Under the pieces are notes generated by a model. That model saw nothing but the letters and a program-made list of their open reading frames with translations, made no database searches and was not told where the DNA came from. The translations under genes were made by a program, and so were the position numbers. From Ricinus communis (taxonomy: Eukaryota; Streptophyta; Magnoliopsida; Malpighiales; Euphorbiaceae): DNA of 64,000 nucleotides. Location: assembly GCF_019578655.1 (NCBI RefSeq), contig NC_063265.1, positions 11,566,501-11,630,500 on the forward strand, given 5' to 3'. This document shows, one piece after another, positions 25,924-40,300 of the stretch (position 1 is the first letter of the stretch; each line of letters begins with the position of its first letter).

Positions 25924-28900
25924 AAAGGAAATACTAGAAAAATGAAAAACTTGTCACATCTTAACATGAAATTTGGTGATGTGGCGGGATTAGATTGGCC
26001 TGATACTTTGGGATGCAGCAGTTTTATGAACATTGTCTCAGTTCTCTAGGCATTTCCCATTTTCTAGCGGTTCTTTTATAGCGAATATGATGTCTTGCCG
26101 TTAACGGTAAAGCTGTAATAATGGACAGCGCAGGCTGCCTTTTGGCCCTTGGATTTTCAAATATTTAAAAGTTGATCTTTATGCCACGGGTTCCTATAGT
26201 CCGCCTGGCCAATGATGTTAAATTTTACTATTTTTATAAAAAGATATGATATTACATTAAATAAAATTGACAATTACATTTTAATAAAAATAAAAATAAT
26301 ATTAAATATTAAAAAATATACATAAAAAAATTATTTTTAACAATCATCAATCATATTGATTGAATAATAAATTATAATCCTGCGAAAAAATACTTCACTT
26401 AATAACATTATATCATATATGACTTTATAAATATTTTTTAACGAGTCTAATTATTTAAATATTAAATTTAATTTTTTTTAAATATAAAAAGAGAACTCAA
26501 TACCTCCATAATAGAGGATCATAATACTTTTATAAAATGAAAATTCAGAACTCAAGAATGGAGGACTACAAGACTTTCTAAGAAAATATTAATAATTATT
26601 TATAAAATTAAGAAAGAAATACAAAAATTATCATGTGATTTTATCTTTTTACATAATATGTCATGTAATTTTTTTGTGATACTTTAGTACCTTGAAAATT
26701 AAAATATTAATAATTTATATTTAAATTCACTAACACCGTTAATTAAATAGTCGTAATACATCCATTTATTATTAATTGGCTGAGATTACACCACCATTCC
26801 ACTAATTACTACCTTAGTTTTCGTCCAAAACTAGCTATATCAATTTTTATAGAGTTTGAAGATAAAAATTAAAAAGAGAAAAAATAGTTTATAATTTAAT
26901 TTTTTTAATTATAGTCAAATTCAATAATCTGATAAGATTATAAAATTTTATATTTTATCATTTATCTGACAAGACCGATTTTATAATGATCGGATTTCAA
27001 TTGAGATTTAATTTTTAAAATTATTAAAACTATTAATAAATTTGGACACAAATTGCTAACAGTATAATTCTCACGGTACTAAAGTGCGATAAAAAATTTA
27101 TAGGACTCTTTTGTGTCAAAGATTAAATCACACGGTAAATTTTTGTACTTTATCTTAAAACTAATTAATAAAAACGAGGGGTAATTTTTTTTTAATAGTA
27201 GAACTATGATTGGTTATTATTCTTTTTATTTTTTAACAATTACAATTTTTAGAGAGGACGGACTAGTCTTCGGTAGCGCCCCTGGCTAGCAGGCCATACG
27301 GATGGATGATTTTTTTTTTTTTTCTTAAATATAAAATTTGATATTTTAATTTTTTTTAATCTATGAAAGAATTAACAAATACATATAAATTATTGAATCT
27401 GATAGTTATTTCATTATACTCTCTATAAAAGAATAATTAAAGTGTCCAAAATTTTCTCAAATCCAAAAATAAAATATTTTTACTATTTTAGTTATATGTC
27501 TAAGTACATATTATAATTTATTTTTAAAAACATAATCATTTATATTTGATTCAATTTATAATAATTGTACGCATTTAAAAAATTATTAATAATACACAGT
27601 CAAACTCAAGAATACTGTTAAAAGGCTGTGGTAATCTATGCACATCAATAGTCAATTATCGTACCAACTCATTTGAAATTTGTAACATTGATTTTAGTCC
27701 GTAGATCACCTAAAGAAACTTTATAATCAAACGCGGTATTTCTTTTATTCTGCTCCTGTCCGCACTTAACAAATTTTAATTATTATTTGGACAGATTTTA
27801 AAAAGTAAAAAAAGAATTTGTAAAAAGTTTGATCGTGTCTGTTTGAGCTTGTCTCCGGCAATTATAAAAATCTCCGTTCAGACACCACCTCAATCCAAAT
27901 TTAGACACCGTATAAATTACCCACATAATTTAGATATGGATAATTAATCATCATAAAATAATTAAATTTTTTTATTAATACTGGTTGAATGGTTAATAAA
28001 ATGGTTTGAATTCTTATAAATATTATTTTTTAACTGAATCGGATTGTAAATAGCTAATTTTTAAAAAATGGTTTATATATGTTAGAACAGTTGTGATAAG
28101 CAAGTCATGAAGTTAGAATCAAATCTAGATGCCTAAAACAAGACATGATTCTTAAAATTGGGTGCGGTCGACATATTGATTTGGTCATATACCCTAAACA
28201 AACCAGGCAATAATTACTTAAATGCACGATCACTCACTAGCTTAGCCTTAGCCATTAATGTCTTTTTGTGAGGTGGACGTGGTCTGATTTTGGTGGAATG
28301 GAGGAGGAGGATAATGGCCAACAACACTTGAATAACTTAGTCATCTGTTTTTATCATGTCTGATAAATTAACTGACCACTCCTTGAATAAAATTGTTCCA
28401 CTGTGTCTTAACAGTATTAGTTAACATCTCCATTCCCACCTCACGTTTTGCCCCCTCCGATTCTAGCATTTAGTCTTCTTTTTATTAGTGGCCGTTTGAT
28501 CATCTGATCATATGTATCACTAAACTATCAGTCTGAGGAGATAAACATTTGTAAGATTGATAGATAATCATCCAATGCATATATATGTGATGCATTATCA
28601 TCTAATAAGAGCATTCTTTTATGATGAAAGTTACAAAAGAAATATTTTGTTGCTAGTCATAAAAAAAAAAAAAAAATTATTTAATGATTTTACTATATTA
28701 GAGATTTCGCGATATGTTGGTACTTCCGCATACACATCAACAACTCATTTGATAATTTTATTTGTGATAATAAAAATGTTAAATTTGAATATTCATCGAT
28801 CACAAGAGTTCAACGATGAGTATAACATGTATTATTTAGTACATAAAATATCAATATCTAATGAATATATTTTGAAGATGATTCTTGTAAAAAAAGGTAA

Positions 28901-31900
28901 ATAAAAATACTTTGTTTTTCCTATGAATATCTAAAGAATAAAAATGGAAGCTCTTTTTATCAGTAGTTTCATTTCTTTTAGAATAAACTACACGGATCTT
29001 TTCTCAATATTCAATCTCAGATGAAGATGGACGCTGTGAATCTGAAAAAAGCCCACATGGATGGGTTCATTGGAAGCTCAGAAATGGAGGTGGGCTCTGC
29101 TCATTCTGCACCCACTTAGGGGTGGTCTGCAAGGATCAGCCACTTTTTTGACTGCATCCACATGCCATTTGACCCTACTTCCACCACATCACCCTCTTTT
29201 GCCCTCACTGTTTAAATAATAATAATAATTAATAATAAAAGGAATTTTTTAATCAAAAAACTGGAGAATGGCGTATATTCAAAAGGTGAGTCATGTGGTA
29301 TATAGTTAGTTGTACATTATTGCTTGTAATCGCTACTTATCCTGATAATGATATTCAAATTATAATTACCGAAGATAGGGGAAAAGGAAAGAATCTCATA
29401 GTTTTGTTTTAAAATTGATGTATATTTTTATAATCTACACTACATTTGATAAAAAATCTATATATATTTATTAATTTTAAATAATAAAATATACTTCAAT
29501 TGATTAATACTAAAATGTTAAACTTCTTTTATTATTTGTTGTGGTATATATTATATATTTAAGTACAAAATTTATGTATTTTTAATAATGTATCTAATAA
29601 TTTATTTTCAAATAGTTAAATAAAAATATTTTATTACTTATTCTATATCCATGTATAAAATATAAAGAGACATTAAAATTATCCATTAACCGTTGGTTTA
29701 GGATTACAACACTTATGAGGAAGTATCGAATTAAAACAATATAAATAATAAAATGACACTATTAAACAATTGGTCGAGTTAATAACTGAATTATTTTAAA
29801 ATATATTCATTCAAAGAATCCTAGTTGATTCTTCTTTTTTTTCTTGTTTTCATCAAAGTCTCATTTTTTTATTTATCGTTCATTTTAGATCGGCAGTGAT
29901 CCGTTTTTTTATACTTTTTCATTAATTAGTTTTTTTAAGGAGTTTTATGATCCTCGATTATGGAAGTTTTGAATTATTCTTCTTTAAAGATTTTATAGTA
30001 ATCAATTAGAATGAGTGTTGAGTTCTCTTTTATGGGAGTGATGAAAAGAAAAACAATTAAATCCAATATTTAAACAATCGAACTCGTAAAAAATATCTAT
30101 AGAGTTATATAGCTTAGTGCCGAATTGAGCATATTACTTACATTATGATTGATGATTGTTATGAGTTGATTTTTTATTTGTATATTAAAATATATTTATT
30201 AATTTTTATTAATAAACCATTGATATTTCTTTTAAAATAAAGTGAATAATCGAATTTATCTCCATAAAAAGATTATATTTGCTGGTTTAAGAAAAGAAAG
30301 GCACCATAAATGCAAAACTACTCTCTTGTTTGCTAAATTTGAGCTTCCTTTACGGGTGATGATGTTTGACAACGATACCTTTGCATTGTCATCGTCTGTG
30401 TTGTACCCACGTCTGTGCCAATTTATATATATACATCCCTTTTTCTATTTAATTATAAACTAATATAAAGAGATTCTAACCTGAAATATTACTGAAGTTA
30501 AAATATATACACTTTTCTAAAAGTAAATTATTAGGAGATAATTTTTAAATTCCTATAATTATTTTTTTCAATTTTTTAAATAACTAAACTCTTCATATTA
30601 AACATGATATATAATTTATTAAAAATAATCATTGATAGGTTTAAAATATTTATATCAGTTATTCATCATTTTATTCTCTAAATATATATTTAGAAAAAAT
30701 ACGAATCATATATATTATTTCTTATGCGAATTTCTCCATATGAGTAGCACTATTTTTAAGTAAAATTCATCAACATAAATTTTTTAAATATATATATTAA
30801 TTTGAAATCGTAAAATTAGTCACTAAACTGTTAAATAATAAATAAATGTTTAAATTTTAATATGATAAATGATTATTTCAATATGATAATGATTATAAAA
30901 GTTGTTGATACATCAAATAATCAATCAAAAATTCAATGCAAGAATAAAATACAAGAATTTAATTATTCTTTTTTAATTTGAGCACTTCATACATGAAATT
31001 AAATTTAGCTAATCCTATTAATGATTTATTTAGTCTCTTGAAGAAAAACATCAAATCTCGTTCCTCTATTTTATAATTGGCACTTAAAACTGAAAAAAAA
31101 AAAGAAAAATAATTAAATCTATGGCAAGTTTGCAATATTATAAACTAATTCAAAATATAATTACTTCAAATTCATTAAAAATTCGTTTAATCATGGGTGA
31201 GACCTTTTTTTCAAAATTTATACTTCGGGGATTACAAATTTAGACACATAACGACGTCGTCCCTGAAGCCACGGCAAATATGACAGATAAGAATTTCACA
31301 TGCTCGGGCTTGCCTTTGACTTTCACTTTCCCGTTCGTTCGTTAAAAAAATAAAATAAAAATAATAATAATGAAAAGTCTGTTTGTTTATGGTAATTAGT
31401 TCCCAAATCTCTCCTCTTTCTTTCTCTTCTCCCTCTCTTCTTCTTCTTCTTCCTGTCTCTTCGCTTATGTAAATGAAATAAAACTCCCAACACAAAACAA
31501 AAAACAAAGCAAAGAAAATATAGCCACAATCTCTCTAAATTTAGGGTTTCAATAACAATAATAATAATAATAATAATTGACTCTCTCAATATCATAATAA
31601 ATCAAACACTATTACCAGATTTTCATCTCCCGAATTCCATCACTTCCCTGTAAGTTAGTCTTATAATTCTCCTTTTTTTATTATTATTCATTTTTACGAT
31701 GATTTTGTTTTTGAGCCTCCATTTCATTATATTTTTTTGGTTATTTTTGCATTATTACTCTCTCTCTACTTTGTTTTGGCTCATGTTTTGTGCATAGTAA
31801 TACTCAGTATCCATTTACTCGATTCTTCTTTGTTTTTAGGGTTTGGATCGCATTTATTACCGGCGATTTTTGTCTTTCTAAATTTTGATTTTGAATTTGT

Positions 31901-32433
31901 TTCTCAATATCTAAATTAAGCATTTAAGGACTTGTTGGTGATTGCTGCCATGTGCAAAATTCTTTGGCAAGTCGTCGATTAATAGATTGTTTTCATTTTA
32001 TGGTGATTAATATTCTAGTCCATGGCTTTCCATACATTAATTTAGCGTTGACATTTTGGTGCATTAATGACCTAAATATATATTAATATGAGTAAATTAA
32101 GTGGGATAAATAATATAACTGATACTATGCTCGTGTCTGCCTGCAAGATAGTGTTGGCATTTTTCCTACTAGCAGATCGTGTCCAGTTCATGCCTTTCTA
32201 TTCATGTTGAAATGTTTAAATTTGAGATTAATGTTATAAATTGGGGATTAGCGGATATATTATAGAAGTAGTTAGTGATTTCTAAGAAATAGGTGATCAT
32301 TTGTTGGGGAACCCAGCTATAAATGGTCTCTGACTAGTTCAAACTGTTACCAACAGCTTATTAAAGATCTGCTATTTTTAATTTTGTTTTTTCTCACTGA
32401 TTGCCATTTTATGTTACATTAGGGTTTATTGCG
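24282..32433. other. Head-to-head intergenic region, copy A (kinesin and WDR48 5' ends)
   Basis: About 8 kb of very AT-rich DNA between divergent genes. The kinesin leader and promoter lie at the left. At the right, a pyrimidine-rich stretch near 31395-31460 starts the WDR48 5' leader, with a UTR exon ending at 31649 and a UTR intron 31650-32422 (GTAAGT...TTAG). A (TA)n run lies at 25880-25921. Small open frames here (e.g. 28557-28904, 30242-30463) show no protein features. I could not identify a mobile element with confidence. Confidence 0.5.
25880..25921. repeat. (TA)n microsatellite, copy A
   Basis: A long TA run. Its counterpart in copy B (35914-35943) is shorter and interrupted by TG, one of the clearest differences between the copies. 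Confidence 0.95.
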
Positions 32434-32532
32434 ATGCACCGAGTGGGTAGTGCAGGGAACACGTCAAGTTCTGTTCGCCCACGCAAAGAGAAGAGGCTTA
32501 CATATGTGCTGAATGATGCTGACGATAAGAAG
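32434..32532 (+). pseudogene. Orphan WDR48 first coding exon (copy A), intact
   Basis: Encodes 33 residues beginning MHRVGSAGNTSSS and ending LNDADDKK, with a normal donor after 32532 (AAG|GTAGTA) and a complete 5' leader and UTR intron upstream. It is cut off from the rest of the gene: the following intron runs into kinesin sequence at 33018. Unlike the copy joined to the gene body (42432-42528), this exon has no lost bases. It could only reach the downstream exons by splicing across all of copy B. Confidence 0.85.
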
Positions 32533-33017
32533 GTAGTATTAGTATTTCTAATTATTATTTATTATTAATTTGGGATGTGGGGTGTTGGGAAGATTATTGG
32601 GTAGTCAGCATTTTTCTGTGTCTTGTTTTCACTTTGTGTACTTAATTGCATGTTTAATTTCTTTAACTTATTGCTTCTTTTGCTAATGGATTATTCTTTG
32701 ACATTGCTAAGATCTATGACACAACGAGCATTAACTAAACTCTATTTGTTCGGTTTTATAAATATAAACTTCTCTTATTATGTCATTTAAATTAGTTCAT
32801 CAGATTGAATTAATACGCCTGCATGCTCAGGAATTATAAACTTGTATTGTGCTATCATCTTTGTTTAAATCTTTAACTTTTGCAGTCAATTTGGGGCCCC
32901 TTCTACAAGGAAATGACAGGCAATATTACCAGTTGTTTTGTTTCTTTTTTTTTTTTTTTACAGATCAGAATAAAGAATTGGCCTTGATTGCATGTGCTTG
33001 GCTTTGTTGAGTTGCTT

Positions 33018-33244
33018 TTGATATGGATTGCATAAGCGAATTCTTTTCTTGCTCAGGAACTATATTTACATCAGTGTAAATGGTGGGTGGTGGCTGTAAA
33101 TTCAACAATTCAGATTCCATTACCATCCTATCAACGCAATCCAGGTTTGATCTCATAGGGAATGATTTCAAGGACTCATTTACATTGTCTAGAGAAAATG
33201 AGATCTGCACTTCATTTTCAGTGGAAATGAACATATCTAAAACT
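33018..33244 (-). pseudogene. Kinesin exon 1 fragment in copy P
   Basis: Minus-strand coding from the kinesin ATG at 33244 down to ...NSLMQSIS at 33018. The last residues and splice donor of the exon are missing at the junction, so the frame runs on into antisense WDR48 intron sequence. The T run that is short in copy A has its full length here, leaving this fragment in frame. Confidence 0.85.
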
Positions 33245-33503
33245 AATGGAAACTGAAAAAAGCACAACCCTTTTCCATAAACAGAAATATTTTGCACAAA
33301 AAGTTCACAATCCTTGGAACTTTGCTTAGAAAACACCCAACAGAAAACAAAATCGAATAAAGCTGTATATGCTATATTCTGTCAAATGAAGAAAGAATGA
33401 GAAACAACTGAGACCATACGGAATGTTTTGTTACTTAATAGATAATAAAACCAAAAAGACTTGCTATTTCAAGAAATTTAAAAACTGACAGAACACCAGG
33501 ACG
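33018..33503. repeat. Partial third copy (P) of kinesin exon-1 region
   Basis: Corresponds to 24065-24549 in copy A. The left junction joins the WDR48 first intron (GAGTTGCTT) to kinesin exon 1 (TTGATATGG) with one or two shared T bases. The right junction jumps back by about 1.07 kb to the start of copy B, with shared TA at the break. It bridges copies A and B. Confidence 0.9.
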
Positions 33504-33542
33504 TAAATGAACCCCAAAGAAAATGTGAAATTAGATACCAAC

Positions 33543-34313
33543 CTTGAGTAGCTGCTTGATTGAAAACTTTATCAAATCTGAATGCTTTCATACTTCCTAA
33601 ATATTTGATTACAACCTTTTCTGACTCAATTAACACGGGTTCATGAATTCTTCTCCACTCTGTCAGTAGAAATGGTCTAATTCGGCAAAATACTCTAATA
33701 CAGCCTGAAAAGTAAAACTTTGAATGAGAAAATGAAAAATAAAAATCCCATGTTTTAGCCAAACAATAAATAACAACCTTTAATATCTAATATCTTATTC
33801 AATGCTTCTTTACGCTTCTTGGTCAATGACCTCTCCTTCTGTTTCAACTGAGCAATTTCTCCTACAAGATCAATTAAACAAAAGAAACTTGTATCATCAA
33901 AGGCCCTTCAATACTTGTACTAAGAAGATCATTATATTTTCCAGTAACTGGTTTCTGAAACTATAATTTGCATTTACCAATTCTGACTTGTAATTTTACC
34001 TTCCAAGTGAGAGAAACGTGCTAAAATCAAAAAAAATGATCTCAATTGGCTCAGATTAATAGCATAACCAATACTTGAAAAACTTACCTTCTAGATTTGA
34101 TATGGATTGCATAAGCGAATTCTTTTCTTGCTCAGGAACTATATTTACATCAGTGTAAATGGTGGGTGGTGGCTGTAAATTCAACAATTCAGATTCCATT
34201 ACCATCCTATCAACGCAATCCAGGTTTGATCTCATAGGGAATGATTTCAAGGACTCATTTACATTGTCTAGAGAAAATGAGATCTGCACTTCATTTTCAG
34301 TGGAAATGAACAT
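33543..34313 (-). pseudogene. Orphan kinesin exons 1-3 in copy B
   Basis: Exons 34313-34088, 33861-33778 and 33704-33543 repeat the first three kinesin exons with their splice sites. Exon 1 here is 226 nt and in frame; the copy joined to the motor is 225 nt and frameshifted. Downstream motor exons are absent: transcription would run through fragment P into the orphan WDR48 first exon on the opposite strand. Confidence 0.88.
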
Positions 34314-37300
34314 ATCTAAAACTAATGGAAACTGAAAAAAGCACAACCCTTTTCCATAAACAGAAATATTTTGCACAAAAGTTCACAATCCTTGGAACTT
34401 TGCTTAGAAAACACCAACAGAAAACAAAATCGAATAAAGCTGTATATGCTATATTCTGTCAAATGAAGAAAGAATGAGAAACAACTGAGACCATACGGAA
34501 TGTTTTGTTACTTAATAGATAATAAAACCAAAAAGACTTGCTATTTCAAGAAATTTAAAACTGACAGAACACCAGGACGTAGATGAATTATAACCCAAAA
34601 GAAAAAAAATATCAAGAGTGAAGTGTAAATGAAGATGAATCACATGCAATCAGGAGTACCCAAAAGAAAAACTTTTCCGAGAACTGAACTGCTAGACATC
34701 AAAAAAAAAAAAAAATACAAGAAGAATAGCAGAACCCAAGATCAGGTCACTCAGTCGAGTAAAAAAGACACCAACTTTAACTTGCTCAACTAATTCAAAC
34801 AAAGAAACCCAAGAAATAAGAAAACCCTAGGAGTTGAAACAAGAAAACAAGACAGGAAGTCAAAAGTTGAGCTCAAGTTTTCAATGATTGAACACTCTTT
34901 TAAATCTGATTAGGAGGTGAAATGAAAGTCCTTTACATCAGTACAGAGTGTTTTATTAAGTTGACAATGGCCAATAAGAAATGAAAAATAATGCACGTAA
35001 CAGTGAAAGATGCTTATTCTGTATTAGTAAAGGTTGGTCCAGATCTACAAAAATGAACGTCTTAAAAAATAAAAAATAAAAAGTAAATTTCTTCTTTATC
35101 TTTTTTCAAAGAGGAGCGTATGGAGCGGAGGAGAAGAGGCAAAGGCAAGAATCAAAGTGGAGCTCTGACGCTTTTCTTAAGCTGACATGGAGGGGTCTCT
35201 GTTGGTTATGTTTTCAAGTCCAAAATCATGTGGTTGTACAATTTTTTAAATATTATGGATTCAGGGATCGTAATTGATGTGATTGTAATTGTATAGTACC
35301 TACCACTTTCAGAAAAAAAAAAAAAATCAATTGTAACTGCACAGTAACCAAACCCACCGTGAATTCTGGAAAAGCCATTGTTTATTTTGTTCTAATTTCT
35401 ATGGTCATTCTATGTTTTATTTTGTTCTAAATTGGTTGTCTAATTTTAATAATTGATAGTCTGTAATTTATAAAAATATTATTTTTAATAGTTTGTCTAA
35501 AATATTTGATTAATTAATTCTATATTAGTTTTATAGAATCTAAAATATTTAATAAGTTATCCTTTTTTTTATTTTCATACATATTCAGATATTTGACTAA
35601 ATCAACTAAACTTAAAAAATTATATTTTAGAATTAGATGAATCTATTAAAGTATCATTTTTGTCACTAAGACTGAATTATTTATTTTAATCTCTCATTTT
35701 GAGAAAATAAATAATAAATAATTTTAATGCAATTTAATGAAAAGATATATTTTTCTCTTGAGAGAAACTTAGTAACAAATACTAATGTTGGATAAGCCGT
35801 ACAAATAATTCAATTTAATAATAACAAGAAGAAGACTAAAATTAATAAAATAATAATAATAATAATAATGTAGCATATCGCCTATATCGATAATCGATGG
35901 TATTATAAAAATAATATATATGTATATATATATATATATATATCAAAAGGAAATACTAGAAAATGAAAAGCTTGTCACATCTTAACATGAAATTTGGTGA
36001 TGTGGCGGGATTAGATTGGCCTGATACTTTGGGATGCAGCAGTTTTATGAACATTGTCTCAGTTCTCTAGGCATTTCCCATTTTCTAGCGGTTCTTTTAT
36101 AGCGAATATGATGTCTTGCCGTTAACGGTAAAGCTGTAATAATGGACAGCGCAGGCTGCCTTTTTGGCCCTTGGATTTTCAAATATTTAAAAGTTGATCT
36201 TTATGCCACGGGTTCCCTATAGTCCGCCTGGCCAATGATGTTAAATTTTTACTATTTTTATAAAAAAAGATATGATATTACATTAAATAAAATTGACAAT
36301 TACATTTTAACAAAAATAAAAATAATATTAAATATTAAAAAATATACATAAAATAATTATTTTTAACAATCATCAATCATATTGATTGAATAATAAATTA
36401 TGATCCTGCGAAAAAATACTTCATTTAATAACATTATATCACATATGACTTTATAAATATTTTTTAACGAGTCTAATTATTTAAATATTAAATTTAATTT
36501 TTTTTAAATATAAAAAGAGAACTCAATACCTCCGTAATAGAGGACCATAATACTTTTATAAAATAAGAATTCAGAACTCAAGAATGGAGGACTACAAGAC
36601 TTTCTAAGAAAATATTAATAATTATTTATAAAATTAAGAAAGAAATACAAAAATTATCATGTGATTTTATCTTTTACATAATATGTCATGTAATTTTTTG
36701 TGATACTTTAGTACCTTGAGAATTAAAATATTAATAATTTATATTTAAATTTACTAACACCGTTAATTAAATAGTCGTAATACATCCATTTATTATTAAT
36801 TGGCTGAGATTACACCACCATTCCACTAATTACTACATTAGTTTTCATCAAAACTAGCTATATCAATTTTTATAGAGTTTGAAGATAAAAATTAAAAAGA
36901 AAAAATAGTTTATAATTTAATTTTTTAATTATAGTCAAATTCAATAATCGATAAGATTATAAAATTTTATATTTTATCATTTATCGACAAGACCGATTTT
37001 ATAATGATCGGATTTCAATTGAAATTTAATTTTTAAAATTATTAAAACTATTAATAAATTTAGATACAAATTGCTAACGATATAATTCTCCGGTACTAAA
37101 GTGCGATAAAAATTTATAGGACTCTTTTGTGTCAAAGATTAAATCACACGTAAAATTTTGTACTTTATCTTAAAACTAATTAATAAAAACGAGGGTAATT
37201 TTTTTTAATAGTAGAACTATGATTGGTTATTATTCTTTTTATTTTTAACAATTACAATTTTTAGAGAGGACGGACTAGTCTTCGGTAGCGCCCCTGGCTA

Positions 37301-40300
37301 GCAGGCCATACGGATGGATGATTTTTTTTTCTTAAATATAAAATTTGATATTTTAATTTTTTAATCTATAAAAGAATTAACAAATACATATAAATTATAG
37401 AATCTGATAGTTATTTCATTATACTCTCTATAAAAGAATAATTCAAGTGTCCAAAATTTTCTCAAATCCAAAAATAAAATATTTTTACTATTTTAGTTAT
37501 ATGTCTAAGTACATATTATAATTTATTTTTAAAAACATAATCATTTATATTTGATTCAATTTATAATAATTGTACGCATTTAAAAATTATTAATAATACA
37601 CAGTCAAACTCAAGAATACTGTTAAAAGGCTGTGGTAATCTATGCACATCAATAGTCAATTATCATACCAACTCATTTGAAATTTGTAACATTGATTTTA
37701 GTCCGTAGATCACCTAAAGAAACTTTATAACCAAACGCGTATTTCTTTTATTCTGCTCCGTCCGCACTTAACAAATTTTAATTATTATTTGGACAGATTT
37801 TAAAAGTAAAAAGAATTAAGTAAAAATTTGATTGTGTCTGTTTGAGCTTGTCTCCGGCAATTATAAAAATCTCCGTTCAGACACCAAATTTAGACACCGT
37901 ATAAATTACCCATATAATTTAGATATGGATAATTAATCATCATAAAATAATTAAATTTTTCTATTAATACCGGTTGAATGGTTAATAAAATGGTTTGAAT
38001 TCTTATAAATATTATTTTTTAACTGAGTCGGATTGTAAATAGCTAATTTTTAAAAAATGGTTTATATATGTTAGAACAGTTGTGATAAGCAAGTCATGAA
38101 GTTAGAATCAAATCTAGATGCCTAAAACAAGACATGATTCTTAAAATTGGGTGCGGTCGACATATTGATTTGGTCATATACCCTAAACAAACCAGGCAAT
38201 AATTACTTAAATGCACGATCACTCACTAGCTTAGCCTTAGCCATTAATGTCTTTTTGTGAGGTGGACGTGGTCTGATTTTGGTGGAATGGAGGAGGAGGA
38301 TAATGGCCAACAACACTTGAATAACTTAGTCATCTGTTTTATCATGTCTGATAAATTAACTGACCACTCCTTGAATAAAATTGTTCCACTGTGTCTTAAC
38401 AGTATTAGTTAACATCTCCATTCCCACCTCACGTTTTGCCCCCTCCGATTCTAGCATTTAGTCTTCTTTTTATTAGTGGCCGTTTGATCATCTGATCATA
38501 TGTATCACTAAACTATCAGTCTGAGGAGATAAACATTTGTAAGATTGATAGATAATCATCCAATGCATATATATGTGATGCATTATCATCTAATAAGAGC
38601 ATTCTTTTATGATGAAAGTTACAAAAGAAATATTTTGTTGCTAGTCATAAAAAAAAAAATATATAATTATTTAATGATTTTACTATATTAGAGATTTCGC
38701 GATATGTTGGAACTTCCGCATACACATCAACAACTCGTTGATAATTTTATTTGTGATAATAAAAATGTTAAATTTGAATATTCATCGATACTGACAAGAG
38801 TTCAACGATGAGTATAACGTGTATTATTTAGTACATAAAATATCAATATCTAATGAATATATTTTGAAGATGATTCTTGTCAAAAAAGGTAAATAAAAAT
38901 ACTTTGTTTTTCCTATGAATATCTAAAGAATAAAAATGGAAGCTCTTTTTATCAGTAGTTTCATTTCTTTTAGAATAAACTATATGGATCTTTTCTCAAT
39001 ATTCAATCTCAGATGAAGATGGATGCTGTGAATCTGAAAAAAGCCCACATGGATGGGTTCATTAGAAGCTCAGAAATGGAGGTGGGCTCTGCTCATTCTG
39101 CATCCACTTAGGGGTGGTCTGCAAGGATCAGCCACTTTTTTGACTGCATCCACATGCCATTTGACCCTACTTCCACCACATCACCCTCTTTTGCCCTCAC
39201 TGTTAAAATAATAATAATAATTAATAATAAAAGGGATTTTTAATCAAAAACTGGAGAATGGCGTATATTCAAAGGTGAGTCATGTGGTATATAGTTAGTT
39301 ATACATTATTGCTTGTAATCGCTACTTATCCTGATAATGATATTCAAATTATAATTACCGAAGATAGGGGAAAAGGAAAGAATCTCATAGTTTTGTTTTA
39401 AAATTGATGTATATTTTTATAATCTACACTAAATTTGATAAAAAATCTATATATATTTATTAATTTTAAATAATAAAATATACTTCAATTGATTAATACT
39501 AAAATGTTAAACTTCTTTTATTATTTGTTGTGGTATATATTATATATTTAAGTACAAAATTTATGTATTTTTAATAATGTATCTAATAATTTATTTTCAA
39601 ATAGTTAAATAAAAATATTTTATTACTTATTCTATATCCATGTATAAAATATAAAGAGACATTAAAATTATCCATTAACCGTTGGTTTAGGATTACAACA
39701 CTTATGAGGAAGTATCGAATTAAAACAATATAAATAATAAAATGACACTATTAAACAATTGGTCGAGTTAATAACTGAATTATTTTAAAATATATTCATT
39801 CAAAGAATCCTAGTTGATTCTTCTTTTTTTTTTCTTGTTTTTCATCAAAGTCTCATTTTTTTATTTATCGTTCATTTTAGATCGGCAGTGATCCGTTTTT
39901 TTATACTTTTTCATTAATTAGTTTTTTTAAGGAGTTTTATGATCCTCGATTATGGAAGTTTTGAATTATTCTTCTTTAAAGATTTTATAGTAATCAATTA
40001 GAATGAGTGTTGAGTTCTCTTTTTATGGGAGTGATGAAAAGAAAAAACAATTAAATCCAATATTTAAACAATCGAACTCGTAAAAAAATATCTATAGAGT
40101 CGGTATATAGCTTAGTGCCACTGAATTGAGCATATTACTTCGTCATTATGATTGATGATTGTTATGAGTTGATTTTTTTATTTGTATATTAAAATATATT
40201 TATTAATTTTTATTAATAAACCATTGATATTTCTTTTAAAATAAAGTGAATAATCGAATTTATCTCCATAAAAAGATTATATTTGCTGGTTTAAGAAAAG

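Larger units (their letters stand above)
23474..33018. repeat. Large duplication, copy A (~9.5 kb)
   Basis: Runs from the intron beside kinesin exon 3, through kinesin exons 3-1, the ~8-kb intergenic region and the WDR48 promoter and first exon, to the WDR48 first intron. It is repeated as copy B (33504-43014) in the same order and orientation. The copies differ by scattered single-base changes (e.g. G at 25193 versus C at 35227), a 10-bp segment near 27890 absent from B, different TA-run lengths and many homopolymer-length changes. By eye the identity is well over 95 %; I did not compute it. Confidence 0.95.

Noticed and set aside
28557..28904. 115-residue open frame in the intergenic region
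   Set aside because: It is not preserved in copy B because of indels, is low-complexity AT-rich and has no recognisable motif.
31232..31595. Arg/Glu-rich minus-strand frames
   Set aside because: They are antisense readings of the pyrimidine-rich WDR48 5' leader, present in both copies.
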